NCBI GenBank assembly: GCA_027484605.1
Contig: JAIXSR010000089.1
Coordinates: 31,105-95,104 of the forward strand
Length of the DNA stretch: 64,000 nucleotides
Source: Hyphomicrobiales bacterium
GTDB lineage: Bacteria; Pseudomonadota; Alphaproteobacteria; Rhizobiales; Beijerinckiaceae
Reading direction: 5' to 3'
Below are positions 53,944 to 63,795 of the stretch, in pieces. Position numbers and translations under genes: made by a program. How positions within the stretch are numbered: the stretch's first letter is position 1; every line of letters begins with the position of its first letter. Below the pieces are notes generated by a model that made no database searches, had not been told where the DNA came from, and worked only from the letters and a program-made list of their open reading frames with translations.

Positions 53944-55620
53944 TCAGGCGGCGGCGCGCATCGACCGCACGAAACCGTCGATCTCGCCGCGCAGGCGATC
54001 GGCCTGCTGGGCCAGCCCTTCCGACGCCTTGAGGATGCTGCCGGCGACCTGGCTCGATTCCGACGCGGCCTGGCTGACCTGCGTGATGTTGCTGGCCACC
54101 TCGGCCGTTCCGGCCATCGCTTCCTGCACGTTGCGCGCGATTTCCTGCGTCGCCACGCCCTGATCGGTCACGGCATTGGCGGCCTGCGAGGCCATCGCAT
54201 TGATCTGGTGGATGGCCTTGGCCACGCCATGGATCGCGGTGGCGGCCTCGGCCGTCGTGCCCTGGATCTGGTTGATCTGCTCGGTGATCTCGGTCGTCGC
54301 ACGGGCGGTCTGCGCCGCGAGCTCCTTGACCTCGCTGGCCACCACGGCAAAGCCGCGCCCGGCCTCGCCGGCCCGCGCGGCCTCGATCGTGGCATTGAGC
54401 GCGAGGAGGTTGGTCTGGGCGGCGATGTTCTGGATCATGCCGACAATCTCGCCGATCTGCTGCGTCGCCTGCGTCAGGGCCTGCACCTTGCTGACCGTAT
54501 GCTCGGCCTCACCCATCACCCGCGCCGAGATCGCGCTGGATTCCCGCACCGTATCCGCCACGGCCTGCATCGATTGGGCGAGACTGTCGACCGAACCCGA
54601 GAGCGCCCCGACATTGATCGAGGTTTCTTCCGAAGCGGCGGACACGATCACCGACTGGCGCGAGGTGCCGTTGGCGGTCTGGTTGAGATGCTCGGCGGCT
54701 TCGCGCATCGAACGCGCGGCGTCCGCGACAGCCACCGCGACACCGACGGCCTGGCTCTCGAAGGCCTGCGCGCTCTGCTGCAGGCGGTTCCGCTCGGCCT
54801 CGGCATGGTCCCGCGCGTCGCGGACAGCCTGTTCGTTGGCAATCTTGCTGCCCGCCTCCTCACGGAAATGCCGGAGGGCCTGGACGAGATTGGCCACTTC
54901 CTCGACCTTGCTTTCCGGAATGGACCGTTCGGACATGTCGCCGCGGGCCAAAGCCGCCAGCGCCTGCGAGGCCGTGCCGATCGGGCGCAGGATCCGCTTG
55001 TGGAACTGCATGATCAGCGTGAGATAGAGCAGCATGCCGAAGATCAGCATGGCGAGGTTGAGCCAGGACATCATCGAGCCGAAAGCGGCACCGCTTTCGA
55101 CCTCGGTTGTGTTCGCCTTCTCGATGGCGCCGGAAACACGGGCCATCTCGCCCTCGAGCGTCTTGAACGCATCGAGGAAGGCGGGCAGTGCCGAACGGGC
55201 ATCCTTGAGGCTGCCCTTCTCGGCCAGGCTCACGATCGATTCGGCCGCTGCGATGTATTTCTCCAGCGGCTCGCGCACCGTCTTCAGCGCCGCCCGCACA
55301 TCATCGGGCAGGCTGAGACCATCCTGCGCCTTGATCTCCTTGCGGAAGGTCTCGGCCGATTCCTTGACATCCTCGGCCGCCGCCTTGGTCATCGACATAT
55401 CGTCGATCGCCACCCCGTAGAGCGCCCGGAAGACAATGCCGCGCAGATTGTCATGCATCATGTCGCCAGTCATGTGATGCCGCATCGAGGTCATCAGCAC
55501 CGCTGATTGCTCGCCGCCAGCCTGGAAGGTCTTCGTGATCACGAAGCTGATCGCGCCCTGCAGAATGGCGAAACCGATGGCAAAGGCACAGGCCAGATTG
55601 ACGACAAGACGAGGCTTCAT
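53944..55620 (-). CDS. Methyl-accepting chemotaxis protein
   Basis: This 558-residue classical chemoreceptor has a first transmembrane segment ([22 protein letters not shown]), an extracytoplasmic four-helix-like domain of about 150 residues and a second segment ([21 protein letters not shown]). A HAMP region (about 215-270) and a signalling domain with the tip [20 protein letters not shown] follow. The ATG at 55620 has GGAGGG five bases upstream; an earlier ATG at 55662 adds 14 unlikely residues. It lies between catabolic genes and may sense an aromatic compound or amide, but nothing in the sequence shows the ligand. Confidence 0.9.
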   Translation of the reverse strand: MKPRLVVNLACAFAIGFAILQGAISFVITKTFQAGGEQSAVLMTSMRHHMTGDMMHDNLRGIVFRALYGVAIDDMSMTKAAAEDVKESAETFRKEIKAQDGLSLPDDVRAALKTVREPLEKYIAAAESIVSLAEKGSLKDARSALPAFLDAFKTLEGEMARVSGAIEKANTTEVESGAAFGSMMSWLNLAMLIFGMLLYLTLIMQFHKRILRPIGTASQALAALARGDMSERSIPESKVEEVANLVQALRHFREEAGSKIANEQAVRDARDHAEAERNRLQQSAQAFESQAVGVAVAVADAARSMREAAEHLNQTANGTSRQSVIVSAASEETSINVGALSGSVDSLAQSMQAVADTVRESSAISARVMGEAEHTVSKVQALTQATQQIGEIVGMIQNIAAQTNLLALNATIEAARAGEAGRGFAVVASEVKELAAQTARATTEITEQINQIQGTTAEAATAIHGVAKAIHQINAMASQAANAVTDQGVATQEIARNVQEAMAGTAEVASNITQVSQAASESSQVAGSILKASEGLAQQADRLRGEIDGFVRSMRAAA

Positions 55621-55718
55621 CGAGCCCTCCATGCGTGCTGAATGGCCAGAATGTCGCAGCAACTCATTTAGTTATAGTAAACTATCCATCACGAATTCGC
55701 CTGGCTTTTGCCGCGCGA

Positions 55719-58073
55719 TTACTCGGCAGCCCGCGCGCCAGCCACCCCGGGCTGCCGATGCGCATGCCGGTCCGGCTTGGCCTTCAGCTTCAGATCGACA
55801 AGATCGTCGCGCTCGCGCACGCTGTTCCGGAAGATCTGGTCCTTGCCCGGGCGATATTGCACCGGCTGGTGGATATCCGCCTGGTACCAGGCCGCCGCCC
55901 GCAAGGTGAAGGCGGGATCGGCCAGATGCGGCCGGCCGAGAGCCACGAGATCGGCCCGCCCGGCCGCGATGATCGTGTTCATCTGGTCGGCGCTGGTGAT
56001 CGCCCCGACGCACATCGTGGCAATGCGCGCCTCGTTGCGGATCCGGTCGGAGAAGGGTGTCTGGAACATCCGGCCGTAATTCGGCCTTGCATCATGCACT
56101 GTCTGCCCGGTGGAGACATCGATCAGGTCGCACCCCTCGGCCGCGAAAGCCTCGGCGATCGCCACCGAATCCGCACCGCTGAGGCCGCCTTCCTTCCAGT
56201 CCGTGGCGGAAATGCGGACCGAGATCGGCTTCTCCGCCGGCCAGGCCCGGCGCAGGGCACGGAACACCTCCAGCGGGAAGCGCAGCCGGTTCTCGAGGCT
56301 GCCGCCATAGGAATCCGTCCGGCAATTGGTGAGCGGCGAGAGGAAGCTGGCCAGCAGGTAGCCATGGGCCGCATGCATTTCCAGCATGTCGAACCCGGCG
56401 CGATGGCCCCGCTCCGCCGCGGCGACGAATTCGCCGATCACCCGGTCCATCCCGGCGCGGTCGAGTTCGGCCGGCACCTGGCTGTCGGGGTAATAGGGCA
56501 GCGGCGAGGCCGAGACGATCGGCCAGGCGCCATCCGGCAGCGGGCGGTCCATCCCCTCCCACATCAGCCTGGTCCCGCCCTTCTGCCCGGCATGGCCGAG
56601 CTGCAGCGCGATCTTCGCCGCCGAGTTGGCGTGGACAAAATCGACGATCCGCGTCCAGGCTGCTTCCTGCGCATCGGTATAGAGCCCGGCGCAGCCCGGC
56701 GTGATCCGGGCATCCTCCGCCACGCAGACCATCTCGGTGAAGACGAGCCCGGCCCCGCCCACGGCGCGGGAGCCGTAATGCATCAGGTGCCAGTCCTGCG
56801 GCAGGCCATCGACGGCTGAATACTGGCACATGGGCGAGACAACAGCCCGGTTCTCCAGTTTCATCCCGCGCAGGCGGAAGGGCTGGAAAAGCGGCGGCAC
56901 GGGGCTGCCATCGCGGCGACCCTTCGCATCCGGGCCGACGCTGTCCGCCACCATCCGGTCCACTTCGGCAACCATTTCCGGGGCGCGCAGGGCGAGATTG
57001 TCATAGGTGATCGCCTTGGAGCGCGTCATCAGCCCGAACGCGAAGCGCAGCGGCTCGAAATGCCAGAAGCGCTGCACATCCTCGAACCAGACCAGGCTGA
57101 CATCCGCCGCATGCTGGGTCTTCTCGACATCCTCGCGCCGCGCCGTCTCGAAATGGGCGAGCGCCGCCGGCACGTCGAGCCCCTTGGCGTGGAAGGCCTG
57201 ATGCAAGGCGATGGAATCCTCCATGGCAAGCTTGGTACCCGAGCCGATGGAGAAATGCGCCGTCGCCTTCGCATCGCCGAGAAGGACGATATTGTCCTTC
57301 ACCCAGCGCGCGCAGCGGATCATCGGGAAATTCCGCCACATCGAGCGGTTGGTGATCAGACGGTGGCCCTGCAGCTCCTCGGCGAAGATGCCCTCGAGGA
57401 AGGCCGCCGATTGCGCCTCGTCCATCCGGTCGAGGCCGGCCTTGCGGAAACTGGCCGGGTCGGTCTCGAGCACCCAGGTCGAATGACCCGGCTCATACTG
57501 GTAGCAATGCGCGATGAAGATGCCCTGCTCCGTCTCCTTGAAGAAGAAGGTGAAGGCATCGAAGGGCCGGGTGGAACCCATCCAGGTGAAATGGTTGGGG
57601 CGAAGGTCGGTTTCCGGCTGGAAATGGCCGCGATGCGTTTCGCGGATCCGGCTGTTGATGCCATCCGCCGCCACGACGAGATCATGCGTCGCGGCCAGGC
57701 GATCGCCATCGACCACCTCTTCCGAGAACACCAGCCCGACGCCGAGTTCGCGGGCCCGCGCCTGCAGCAGCATGAGCAGGGTGCGGCGCGAGCAGCCGCA
57801 GAATCCGTTGCCGCCGACGCGGTGGATGGTATCCTTGAAATGGATTTCAATGTCGTCCCAATAGGCGAAGCTGTCGGCAATCGCCCGGTAGCTCGGGAAA
57901 TCGGTCGCGCGGAACGTGTCGAGGGTCTGGTCGGAAAAGACCACGCCGAAGCCGAATGTATCGTCGGGGCGATTGCGCTCGTAGACCGTGATGTCGAGCG
58001 AGGGCCAGTCGCGCTTCATCAGGAGCGCGTAATACAAACCGGCAGGCCCGCCGCCGACAACCGCAATGCGCAT
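55719..58073 (-). CDS. 2-aminobenzoyl-CoA monooxygenase/reductase (salicylyl-CoA 5-hydroxylase family)
   Basis: This 784-residue fusion has two flavin domains. The N-terminal FAD monooxygenase (about 1-400) has [17 protein letters not shown] at 6-22 and the FAD-ribityl motif [16 protein letters not shown]. The C-terminal part (about 405-760) is an Old Yellow Enzyme-type reductase ([41 protein letters not shown]). Family members hydroxylate and then reduce the ring of 2-aminobenzoyl-CoA, as in Azoarcus evansii, or hydroxylate salicylyl-CoA. The adjacent 2-aminobenzoate-CoA ligase gene and absence of gentisate genes favour aminobenzoyl-CoA. It is divergent from the rest of the cluster and has a GGGAGGG ribosome binding site. 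Confidence 0.88.
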   Translation of the reverse strand: MRIAVVGGGPAGLYYALLMKRDWPSLDITVYERNRPDDTFGFGVVFSDQTLDTFRATDFPSYRAIADSFAYWDDIEIHFKDTIHRVGGNGFCGCSRRTLLMLLQARARELGVGLVFSEEVVDGDRLAATHDLVVAADGINSRIRETHRGHFQPETDLRPNHFTWMGSTRPFDAFTFFFKETEQGIFIAHCYQYEPGHSTWVLETDPASFRKAGLDRMDEAQSAAFLEGIFAEELQGHRLITNRSMWRNFPMIRCARWVKDNIVLLGDAKATAHFSIGSGTKLAMEDSIALHQAFHAKGLDVPAALAHFETARREDVEKTQHAADVSLVWFEDVQRFWHFEPLRFAFGLMTRSKAITYDNLALRAPEMVAEVDRMVADSVGPDAKGRRDGSPVPPLFQPFRLRGMKLENRAVVSPMCQYSAVDGLPQDWHLMHYGSRAVGGAGLVFTEMVCVAEDARITPGCAGLYTDAQEAAWTRIVDFVHANSAAKIALQLGHAGQKGGTRLMWEGMDRPLPDGAWPIVSASPLPYYPDSQVPAELDRAGMDRVIGEFVAAAERGHRAGFDMLEMHAAHGYLLASFLSPLTNCRTDSYGGSLENRLRFPLEVFRALRRAWPAEKPISVRISATDWKEGGLSGADSVAIAEAFAAEGCDLIDVSTGQTVHDARPNYGRMFQTPFSDRIRNEARIATMCVGAITSADQMNTIIAAGRADLVALGRPHLADPAFTLRAAAWYQADIHQPVQYRPGKDQIFRNSVRERDDLVDLKLKAKPDRHAHRQPGVAGARAAE

Positions 58074-58100
58074 GGCACCCTCCCGCGATCGAGTGGAAGC

Positions 58101-58129
58101 ATTTTAAGCTTGAAATAATTTTGTGGCAA
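58101..58129 (-). promoter_or_regulatory. Promoter of the monooxygenase/reductase gene with operator-like element
   Basis: On the minus strand there is a -35 TTGCCA (58124-58129), a 17-base spacer and a -10 TAAAAT (58101-58106). The AT-rich, nearly palindromic stretch ATTTTAAGCTTGAAAT covers the spacer and -10. A related 19-base element sits at the divergent promoter (58262-58280), sharing TTGAAATAAT-like bases. The MarR protein of this cluster is the likely binder. Confidence 0.6.
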
Positions 58130-58252
58130 GCGGCATCCGTGCCGCAGGACCCCGTGACGGGGGAAAGGCTCCTACTGCACAACCTAACCCTCTGATTCCA
58201 TGGCGGCTGCATCCCTCACATGTGCAACGCCGCCTTGTCATGCCCGCCTGAC

Positions 58253-58280
58253 TGGACAATTACTTTGAATATGAAATAAT
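58253..58280 (+). promoter_or_regulatory. Promoter of the SDR-marR-hydratase-dehydrogenase-ligase operon
   Basis: On the plus strand there is a -35 TGGACA (58253-58258), a 16-base spacer and a -10 AATAAT (58275-58280). The operator-like element ACTTTGAATATGAAATAAT (58262-58280) covers the spacer and -10. It matches 14 of 19 bases of the element at 58101-58119, so both divergent promoters appear to be under the same repressor. Confidence 0.6.
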
Positions 58281-58308
58281 GATTGCCATCCTTGGATGAG
58301 GGGGCGAG

Positions 58309-59058
58309 ATGCCAAGCCTGACGGGTCAACACGCGCTGGTGACCGGTGGCGGCCGGGGGATCGGCCGGGCCGTGGCGGCTGCCCTGAAGGGCGCCGGCGC
58401 CCGCGTCACGATCACCGGACGGGATCCCGCGCGGCTCGGCGCTGCGCTGGAAGCGGGCTGGGCGGATGCCGCCATCCCGCTCGACCTGACCGACGAGGCT
58501 GCCATTTCCCCCGCCATCGCCGCCCTTGGCCCGCTCGACATCGTCGTCGCCAATGCCGGCGGCGCCGAGACGCAGCCCTTCCTCAAGGCGGATGCCGCGC
58601 ATTTCCGGCGCATGCTCGACCTCAACCTCATCGGCACGATGCTGACCTTCCAGGCCGCCCTGCCGGCAATGATCGAGCGCCGGCACGGCCGGCTGGTCGC
58701 CATCGCCTCCTCCGCCGCCCATCGTGGCTATGCCTGTACGAGCGCCTATTCGGCCTCGAAACATGCTGTGCTCGGGCTGGTCCGCTCGCTGGCGCTCGAG
58801 GTGGCGCGGCATGGCATCACGGTCAACGCCGTGTCGCCCGGCTTCACCGACACCGATCTCGTGGCCGGCGCGGTGGATCGGCTGCAGGACAAGGGCGGGC
58901 TTGACCGCGACTCGGCCAAGGCGAAGCTCGCGGCGGAAAACCCGCTCGGCCGGCTGATCCGGCCCGAGGAAGTGGCCGCCAGCGTGCTCTTCCTTGCGGG
59001 GGAAGGCGCCACCGGGCTTTCGGGCCAGTCGCTGCTGATCAATGGCGGGGAATTCTGA
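58309..59058 (+). CDS. Short-chain dehydrogenase/reductase, 3-hydroxyacyl-CoA type
   Basis: This 249-residue Rossmann-fold SDR has the cofactor motif TGGGRGIG at 12-19, NAG at 82-84, catalytic S134 or S135, Y147 and K151 in YSASK. It closely resembles 3-hydroxyacyl-CoA or 3-oxoacyl reductases. In this operon it would oxidise the hydroxyacyl-CoA formed during breakdown of the reduced aminobenzoyl-CoA ring. Its stop shares a base with the marR start (TGATG). Confidence 0.9.
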   Translation: MPSLTGQHALVTGGGRGIGRAVAAALKGAGARVTITGRDPARLGAALEAGWADAAIPLDLTDEAAISPAIAALGPLDIVVANAGGAETQPFLKADAAHFRRMLDLNLIGTMLTFQAALPAMIERRHGRLVAIASSAAHRGYACTSAYSASKHAVLGLVRSLALEVARHGITVNAVSPGFTDTDLVAGAVDRLQDKGGLDRDSAKAKLAAENPLGRLIRPEEVAASVLFLAGEGATGLSGQSLLINGGEF

Positions 59059-59588
59059 TGGATACGCCGGAAGCCTTCCGCCCGCTCGACCGCGAGACGA
59101 AGGCCAGCGAGCGCCCGGGCGACCACAAGGACGAGCTGCGGCTCTGGCTGCGGCTGCTGACCTGCTCGACGATGATCGAGCGCGAGATCCGCCGCCGCCT
59201 GCGCGAGGAATTCCGCACCACCCTGCCCCGCTTCGACCTGATGGCGCAGCTCGAGAAATCCGCCACCGGCATGACCGTGGGCGAGGTCTCGCAGCGGCTC
59301 ATGGTCTCGAACGGCAATGTCACCACCGTGGTGGCCGGCCTCGTCGAGGACGGACTGGTCGACAAGCGCCCCGCCCCGCATGACCGCCGCGTGCAGGTCA
59401 TCTCGCTCACGGCGCAGGGCCGGCGGCAATTCCGCATCATGGCGGAACGGCACGAGGAATGGATCGCCGATCTCTTCGCCGGCATCGGCGGCGCCGACCT
59501 GCCGGCGTTGATGCGGCTGCTCGGCACCACGAAACAATCGATCCAGGGCGCCGTCCGTCGGGCCGGGGCCGGAACGGAGGAACCATGA
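59058..59588 (+). CDS. MarR-family regulator of the aminobenzoate cluster
   Basis: This 176-residue MarR protein has a winged helix at about 55-125 ([39 protein letters not shown], wing [14 protein letters not shown]). It is embedded between the SDR and hydratase genes with overlaps on both sides. MarR proteins of aromatic-CoA pathways usually bind the CoA thioester and release operator DNA. Likely sites are the similar AT-rich elements at the two divergent promoters (58101-58119 and 58262-58280). Confidence 0.9.
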   Translation: MDTPEAFRPLDRETKASERPGDHKDELRLWLRLLTCSTMIEREIRRRLREEFRTTLPRFDLMAQLEKSATGMTVGEVSQRLMVSNGNVTTVVAGLVEDGLVDKRPAPHDRRVQVISLTAQGRRQFRIMAERHEEWIADLFAGIGGADLPALMRLLGTTKQSIQGAVRRAGAGTEEP

Positions 59589-60418
59589 GCGTTGCCAATG
59601 CCACCAAACTGCCGGTTGCGGAGGCACGGCCGGTGCATTTCCGCCTCGCGGTGTCCGGCAGGCGCGCGACAATCACGCTCGACCGGCCGGACAAGAAGAA
59701 TCCGCTGACCTTCGAGAGCTACCGCGAGCTGACGGACCTCTTCCTCGCCCTCCAGAAGGAAGAGACGGTCAAGGCCATCGTCGTCACCGGTGCCGGCGGC
59801 AATTTCTGCTCGGGCGGCGATGTCTTCGAGATCATCGGCCCCCTGGTCGAGATGAAGACGGCCGACCTGCTGAAATTCACCCGCATGACCGGCGAGCTGG
59901 TCAAGGCGATGCGCGCCTGCCCGCAACCGGTCATCGCCGCGATCGATGGCATCTGCGCCGGGGCCGGCGCGATCATCGCCATGGCCTCGGACCTGCGTCT
60001 CGGCACGGCCGGCGCGAAGATCGCCTTCCTGTTCAACCGCGTCGGCCTTGCCGGCTGCGATATGGGCGCCTGCGCCATGCTCCCGCGCATCATCGGCCAG
60101 GGCCGCGCGGCGGAACTGCTCTATACCGGCCGCGTCCTGCGCGGCGAGGAGGCGGAACGCTGGGGCTTCCTCAACCGCCTCGTCGCGCCGGAAGCCCTCC
60201 TCGCCGAAGCCGAGGCTTTGGCGCAGGAACTCGCCGAGGGACCGACCTTCGCCAATGCCATGACCAAGCGCATGCTGGAAATGGAATGGGCGATGTCAGT
60301 GGAAAGCGCCATCGAGGCCGAGGCGGTGGCGCAGGCCCTCTGCATGCAGACCGAGGATTTCGCCCGCGCCTACCGCGCCTTCGCCGCCAAGCAGAAGCCG
60401 GTTTTCGAGGGGAACTGA
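59585..60418 (+). CDS. Enoyl-CoA hydratase/isomerase family protein
   Basis: This 277-residue crotonase-fold enzyme has oxyanion-hole segments [15 protein letters not shown] and [19 protein letters not shown], then [22 protein letters not shown]. The usual catalytic Glu positions are not both obvious, so it could be a hydratase, isomerase or C-C hydrolase acting on the alicyclic CoA ester. The ATG at 59585 overlaps the marR stop by ATGA. A homologue is expected in aminobenzoyl-CoA and similar aromatic-CoA pathways. Confidence 0.88.
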   Translation: MSVANATKLPVAEARPVHFRLAVSGRRATITLDRPDKKNPLTFESYRELTDLFLALQKEETVKAIVVTGAGGNFCSGGDVFEIIGPLVEMKTADLLKFTRMTGELVKAMRACPQPVIAAIDGICAGAGAIIAMASDLRLGTAGAKIAFLFNRVGLAGCDMGACAMLPRIIGQGRAAELLYTGRVLRGEEAERWGFLNRLVAPEALLAEAEALAQELAEGPTFANAMTKRMLEMEWAMSVESAIEAEAVAQALCMQTEDFARAYRAFAAKQKPVFEGN

Positions 60419-60421
60419 CGG

Positions 60422-61603
60422 ATGATCTCCCTCGGCGATACCCTCGACTGGCCCTTCTTCGCCACGCATCATCGCGAGCATGCGCAGGCCCTCGCGGCAT
60501 GGGCCGATGCGACCCTGAATACCTTGCCTCATGGCGATGTCGACGCGGCCTGCCGCGCCCGCGTCGCCGCACTCGGCAAGGCCGGCTTCCTCCGGGCCTG
60601 CGTGCCCTCGGCCTATGGCGGGCTCCATGCGGGTTTCGACGTGCGCACGCTCTGCCTCACGCGCGAGATCCTTGCCGCCCGTGATGGCCTTGCCGATTTC
60701 GCCTTCGCCATGCAGGGCCTCGGCACCGGCTCGATCACCCTGGCCGGGTCGGAGGCGCTGAAGCAGCGTTACCTCCCGGCCATCGCGCGGGGCGAGACCA
60801 TCGCCGGCTTCGCCCTGTCGGAGAAGGAGGCCGGCTCCGATGTCGCCGCCATGGCCACTACCGCTGTCCCCGATGGCAATGACCATATCCGGATCGACGG
60901 CAACAAGACCTGGATCTCGAATGGCGGCATTGCCGATCATTATGTCGTCTTCGCCCGGACCGGCGAGGCGCCGGGCGCGAAAGGCCTCTCGGCTTTTGTC
61001 GTCGATGCCGATACCCCTGGCCTGAGCGTCACCGAACGCATCGAGGTCATCGCCCCGCATCCGCTGGCCACCCTGCATTTCGACGGCTGCCGCGTGCCGG
61101 TGGCGAACCGGCTCGGCGGCCCGGGCGAGGGTTTCCGCATCGCCATGGCGACGCTCGACATCTTCCGCTCGACGGTCGGAGCCGCCGCGCTCGGCTTTGC
61201 ACGACGGGCCCAGCATGAAGCACTCGAGCGCGCCACCAACCGCAAGCTGTTCGGCGGTGTCCTGGGCGACCTGCAACTCGCCCAGGCAGCCCTCGCCGAG
61301 AACGAGGCGGAGATCGAGGCCGCCGCCCTGCTGGTCTACCGCGCAGCCTGGACCAAGGATCGCGGCGCGGCACGCGTCACCCGCGAGGCGGCGCTGGCCA
61401 AGATGGTCGCCACCGAGAATGCCCAGCGCGTGATCGACCGGGCCCTGCAATTGCATGGCGGGCTCGGCGTCACCAAGGGCGTCAAGGTCGAGGAACTCTA
61501 CCGCGAGATCCGCGCCCTCAGGATCTATGAGGGCGCGACCGATGTGCAGAAGATCGTCATCGCCCGCGAGGCCCTGAAGGCCCATGCGGGCCGGAAAGGC
61601 TAG
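60422..61603 (+). CDS. Acyl-CoA dehydrogenase
   Basis: This 393-residue FAD-dependent dehydrogenase has [15 protein letters not shown] and [19 protein letters not shown] in the flavin-binding middle domain. [21 protein letters not shown] and [16 protein letters not shown] lie at the C-terminus, where the Glu of YEGATD is the expected catalytic base. It would desaturate an alicyclic or open-chain CoA intermediate. It starts three bases after the hydratase gene in the same operon. Confidence 0.92.
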   Translation: MISLGDTLDWPFFATHHREHAQALAAWADATLNTLPHGDVDAACRARVAALGKAGFLRACVPSAYGGLHAGFDVRTLCLTREILAARDGLADFAFAMQGLGTGSITLAGSEALKQRYLPAIARGETIAGFALSEKEAGSDVAAMATTAVPDGNDHIRIDGNKTWISNGGIADHYVVFARTGEAPGAKGLSAFVVDADTPGLSVTERIEVIAPHPLATLHFDGCRVPVANRLGGPGEGFRIAMATLDIFRSTVGAAALGFARRAQHEALERATNRKLFGGVLGDLQLAQAALAENEAEIEAAALLVYRAAWTKDRGAARVTREAALAKMVATENAQRVIDRALQLHGGLGVTKGVKVEELYREIRALRIYEGATDVQKIVIAREALKAHAGRKG

Positions 61604-61612
61604 GAGAGCGCC

Positions 61613-63259
61613 ATGTTCAGATCGGGGCATGTGGACAGTTTCTGCCGGGACAGCCTGCCGCCGGCGGATCAATGGCCCGATCTCCGCCTCGCCGAAGCCG
61701 GCCTCGCCTATGCCGAACGGCTGAATGTCGTCACCGAACTCGTCGATTCCCACATTGCGGCCGGGCGCGGTGACCGCATCGCCATCCTCGCCGAGGGGAT
61801 CCGTTGGACCTATGCCGATCTCGCCGGGCGGATCAACCGCATCGCCAATGTTCTGGTCCGCGATCTCGGGCTGGTTCCGGGCCAGCGCGTGCTGCTGCGC
61901 GCGCCGAACAGCCCGATGCTGGTGGCAGCCTATTTCGCCGTGCTGAAGGCGGGTGGCGTCGCGGTGGCCACCATGCCCATGCTGCGGGCCCGCGAACTGG
62001 CCTATCCGCTGATGAAGGCCCGGATCGCCCTAGCCTTGTGCGATCACCGCCTGATGGAGGATCTCGAGGCCGCCTGCGAACTCGCGCCCGTGCTCGAGCG
62101 GATCGTCACCTTCGGCGGCGGCGAACTGGAAGGCCTGATGGACCAGCCGGGCTACGAGACCTTCACGGCCGCCGATACCGCGCAGGACGATGTCTGCCTG
62201 ATCGGCTTCACCTCGGGCACGACGGGCGAGCCCAAGGGCACTTTGCATTTCCACCGCGACCTGCTGGCCATCTGCGATTGCTACGGCGCGCGGATCCTTG
62301 CCGCCGATCCGGAGGATCGTTTCATCGGCTCGCCGCCCCTCGCCTTCACCTTCGGCCTCGGCGGGCTGGTGCTCTTCCCGTTCCGCATCGGCGCGGCCGC
62401 CATCCTGCTCGAGAAAGCCGGCCCGCCAGACCTGCTGCCCGCGATCGCGGCCCATCGTGCGACCGTCTGCTTCACCGCGCCCACGGCCTACCGCGCCATG
62501 CTGGACAGGCTGGGCGAGCATGATGTCTCCAGCCTGCGCATCTGCGTCTCGGCCGGCGAGGCCCTGCCGAAAGCCACCTTCGAGGCGTGGAAGGCGCAAA
62601 CCGGCATTCCGCTGATGGACGGGATCGGTGCGACGGAGATGCTCCACATCTTCATTGCCGCCCCGCGCGCGGCGATCCGCCCCGGCGCCACCGGCCTGCC
62701 GGTGCCCGGCTACGAGGCGCGGATCCTTGACGAGGCCGGCAATCCCGTGCCCGACGGCACGCCCGGCCGCCTTGCCGTGCGCGGCCCCACCGGCTGCCGC
62801 TATCTCGCTGACCCACGCCAGGCGAAGTATGTCGCCGGGGGCTGGAACATCACCGGCGATACCTATCTGCGCGATGCGGAGGGCTATTTCTGGTATCAGG
62901 CGCGCTCGGACGACATGATCATCTCCGCCGGCTACAACATTGCCGGCCCGGAAGTGGAGGCGAGCCTGCTCACCCATCCGGCCGTGGCCGAATGCGGCGT
63001 GGTCGGCGTGCCCGATTCCGAGCGCGGCATGATCGTCCGGGCCTATATCGTGCTGCGGGAAGGGAATGCCAGCGACGCGGCGATGACCAAGCGCCTGCAG
63101 GACCATGTGAAGGCGGATATTGCTCCCTACAAATACCCGCGCGACATTGTCTATGTCGCCGGCCTGCCGAAAACCCAGACCGGCAAGTTGCAACGATTCG
63201 AATTGCGGCGCATGGCTCTCGCGGATGCCCGGCCCGCCGAGGCGAGACAGGCGAGCTGA
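61613..63259 (+). CDS. 2-aminobenzoate--CoA ligase
   Basis: This 548-residue AMP-forming ligase has the ATP-binding loop GFTSGTTGEPKGTLHFH, MDGIGATEMLHIF in the adenylate region, and the C-terminal hinge YQARSDDMIISAGYNIAG with the catalytic Lys in PKTQTGKLQRF. It groups with benzoate/2-aminobenzoate-CoA ligases, and the neighbouring aminobenzoyl-CoA monooxygenase supports anthranilate as substrate. It lies nine bases after the dehydrogenase gene. Benzoate or another substituted benzoate remains possible. Confidence 0.88.
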   Translation: MFRSGHVDSFCRDSLPPADQWPDLRLAEAGLAYAERLNVVTELVDSHIAAGRGDRIAILAEGIRWTYADLAGRINRIANVLVRDLGLVPGQRVLLRAPNSPMLVAAYFAVLKAGGVAVATMPMLRARELAYPLMKARIALALCDHRLMEDLEAACELAPVLERIVTFGGGELEGLMDQPGYETFTAADTAQDDVCLIGFTSGTTGEPKGTLHFHRDLLAICDCYGARILAADPEDRFIGSPPLAFTFGLGGLVLFPFRIGAAAILLEKAGPPDLLPAIAAHRATVCFTAPTAYRAMLDRLGEHDVSSLRICVSAGEALPKATFEAWKAQTGIPLMDGIGATEMLHIFIAAPRAAIRPGATGLPVPGYEARILDEAGNPVPDGTPGRLAVRGPTGCRYLADPRQAKYVAGGWNITGDTYLRDAEGYFWYQARSDDMIISAGYNIAGPEVEASLLTHPAVAECGVVGVPDSERGMIVRAYIVLREGNASDAAMTKRLQDHVKADIAPYKYPRDIVYVAGLPKTQTGKLQRFELRRMALADARPAEARQAS

Positions 63260-63328
63260 CGCCGCAGGACAACACGGCGCATCAGCGCCGGCAGGAAACG
63301 GGCGCTCCGGCGCCGCACGGAGGAAAAC

Positions 63329-63763
63329 ATGTCGATTTCGGCGCTGAAAGCAGCCGTGCAGCAGGGCGGCGGGCCCGTGCCCATCCAGCCGGAGGGGTGG
63401 CCCCGCCCGCGCGGCTATGCCAATGGCATGATGGCGCGCGGCACGCTGGTCATGACCGGCGGGGTCGTCGGCTGGGACGCGGCGGAAAGCTTCCCGGCGG
63501 GCCTCGTCGCGCAGACGCGGCAGGCCCTCGCCAATATCGTCGCGATCCTCGAAGCCGGCGGTGCCCGGCCTGACCAGCTGATGCGCATGACCTGGTACGT
63601 GACCGACATGGCGGCCTATCGCGCCAGCCTGCCGGAGATCGGCGCCGCCTATCGCGAGACGATCGGCCGGCATTTCCCGGCCATGGCTCTGGTGCAGGTG
63701 GTCTCGCTGGTCGAGCCGCAGGCCGTGGTCGAGATCGAGGCCACGGCGGTCATTCCGGATTGA
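63329..63763 (+). CDS. RidA-family enamine/imine deaminase
   Basis: This 144-residue RidA (YjgF) protein has the family segments YANGMMARGTLVMTGGVVGWD, QTRQALANIVAILEAGG and a C-terminal VVEIEATAVI. RidA enzymes hydrolyse reactive enamines or imines to ketones and ammonia. In the aminobenzoyl-CoA pathway the ring nitrogen sits as an enamine after ring reduction, so a dedicated deaminase here would make chemical sense. It follows the ligase gene by 69 bases on the same strand. Confidence 0.9.
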   Translation: MSISALKAAVQQGGGPVPIQPEGWPRPRGYANGMMARGTLVMTGGVVGWDAAESFPAGLVAQTRQALANIVAILEAGGARPDQLMRMTWYVTDMAAYRASLPEIGAAYRETIGRHFPAMALVQVVSLVEPQAVVEIEATAVIPD

Positions 63764-63795
63764 TCGGCAAGGCGCGGGAAGGGCGGGAGCAGCAC

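Noticed and set aside
52099..55506. Plus-strand open frame of over 1100 codons across the amidase and chemoreceptor genes
   Set aside because: It crosses two real minus-strand genes and the end of the moeA-like gene; its His/Arg/Gly-rich translation has no family features.
55674..55685. ATAGT-AA-ACTAT inverted repeat upstream of the second chemoreceptor as an OxyR-type site
   Set aside because: It is one short repeat in a single AT-rich patch; it may only be part of the chemoreceptor promoter.
55719..58073. Reading the fusion as salicylyl-CoA 5-hydroxylase
   Set aside because: The family name covers both activities, but the cluster has a 2-aminobenzoate-type ligase and RidA and no gentisate or salicylate genes, so the aminobenzoyl-CoA role is preferred.
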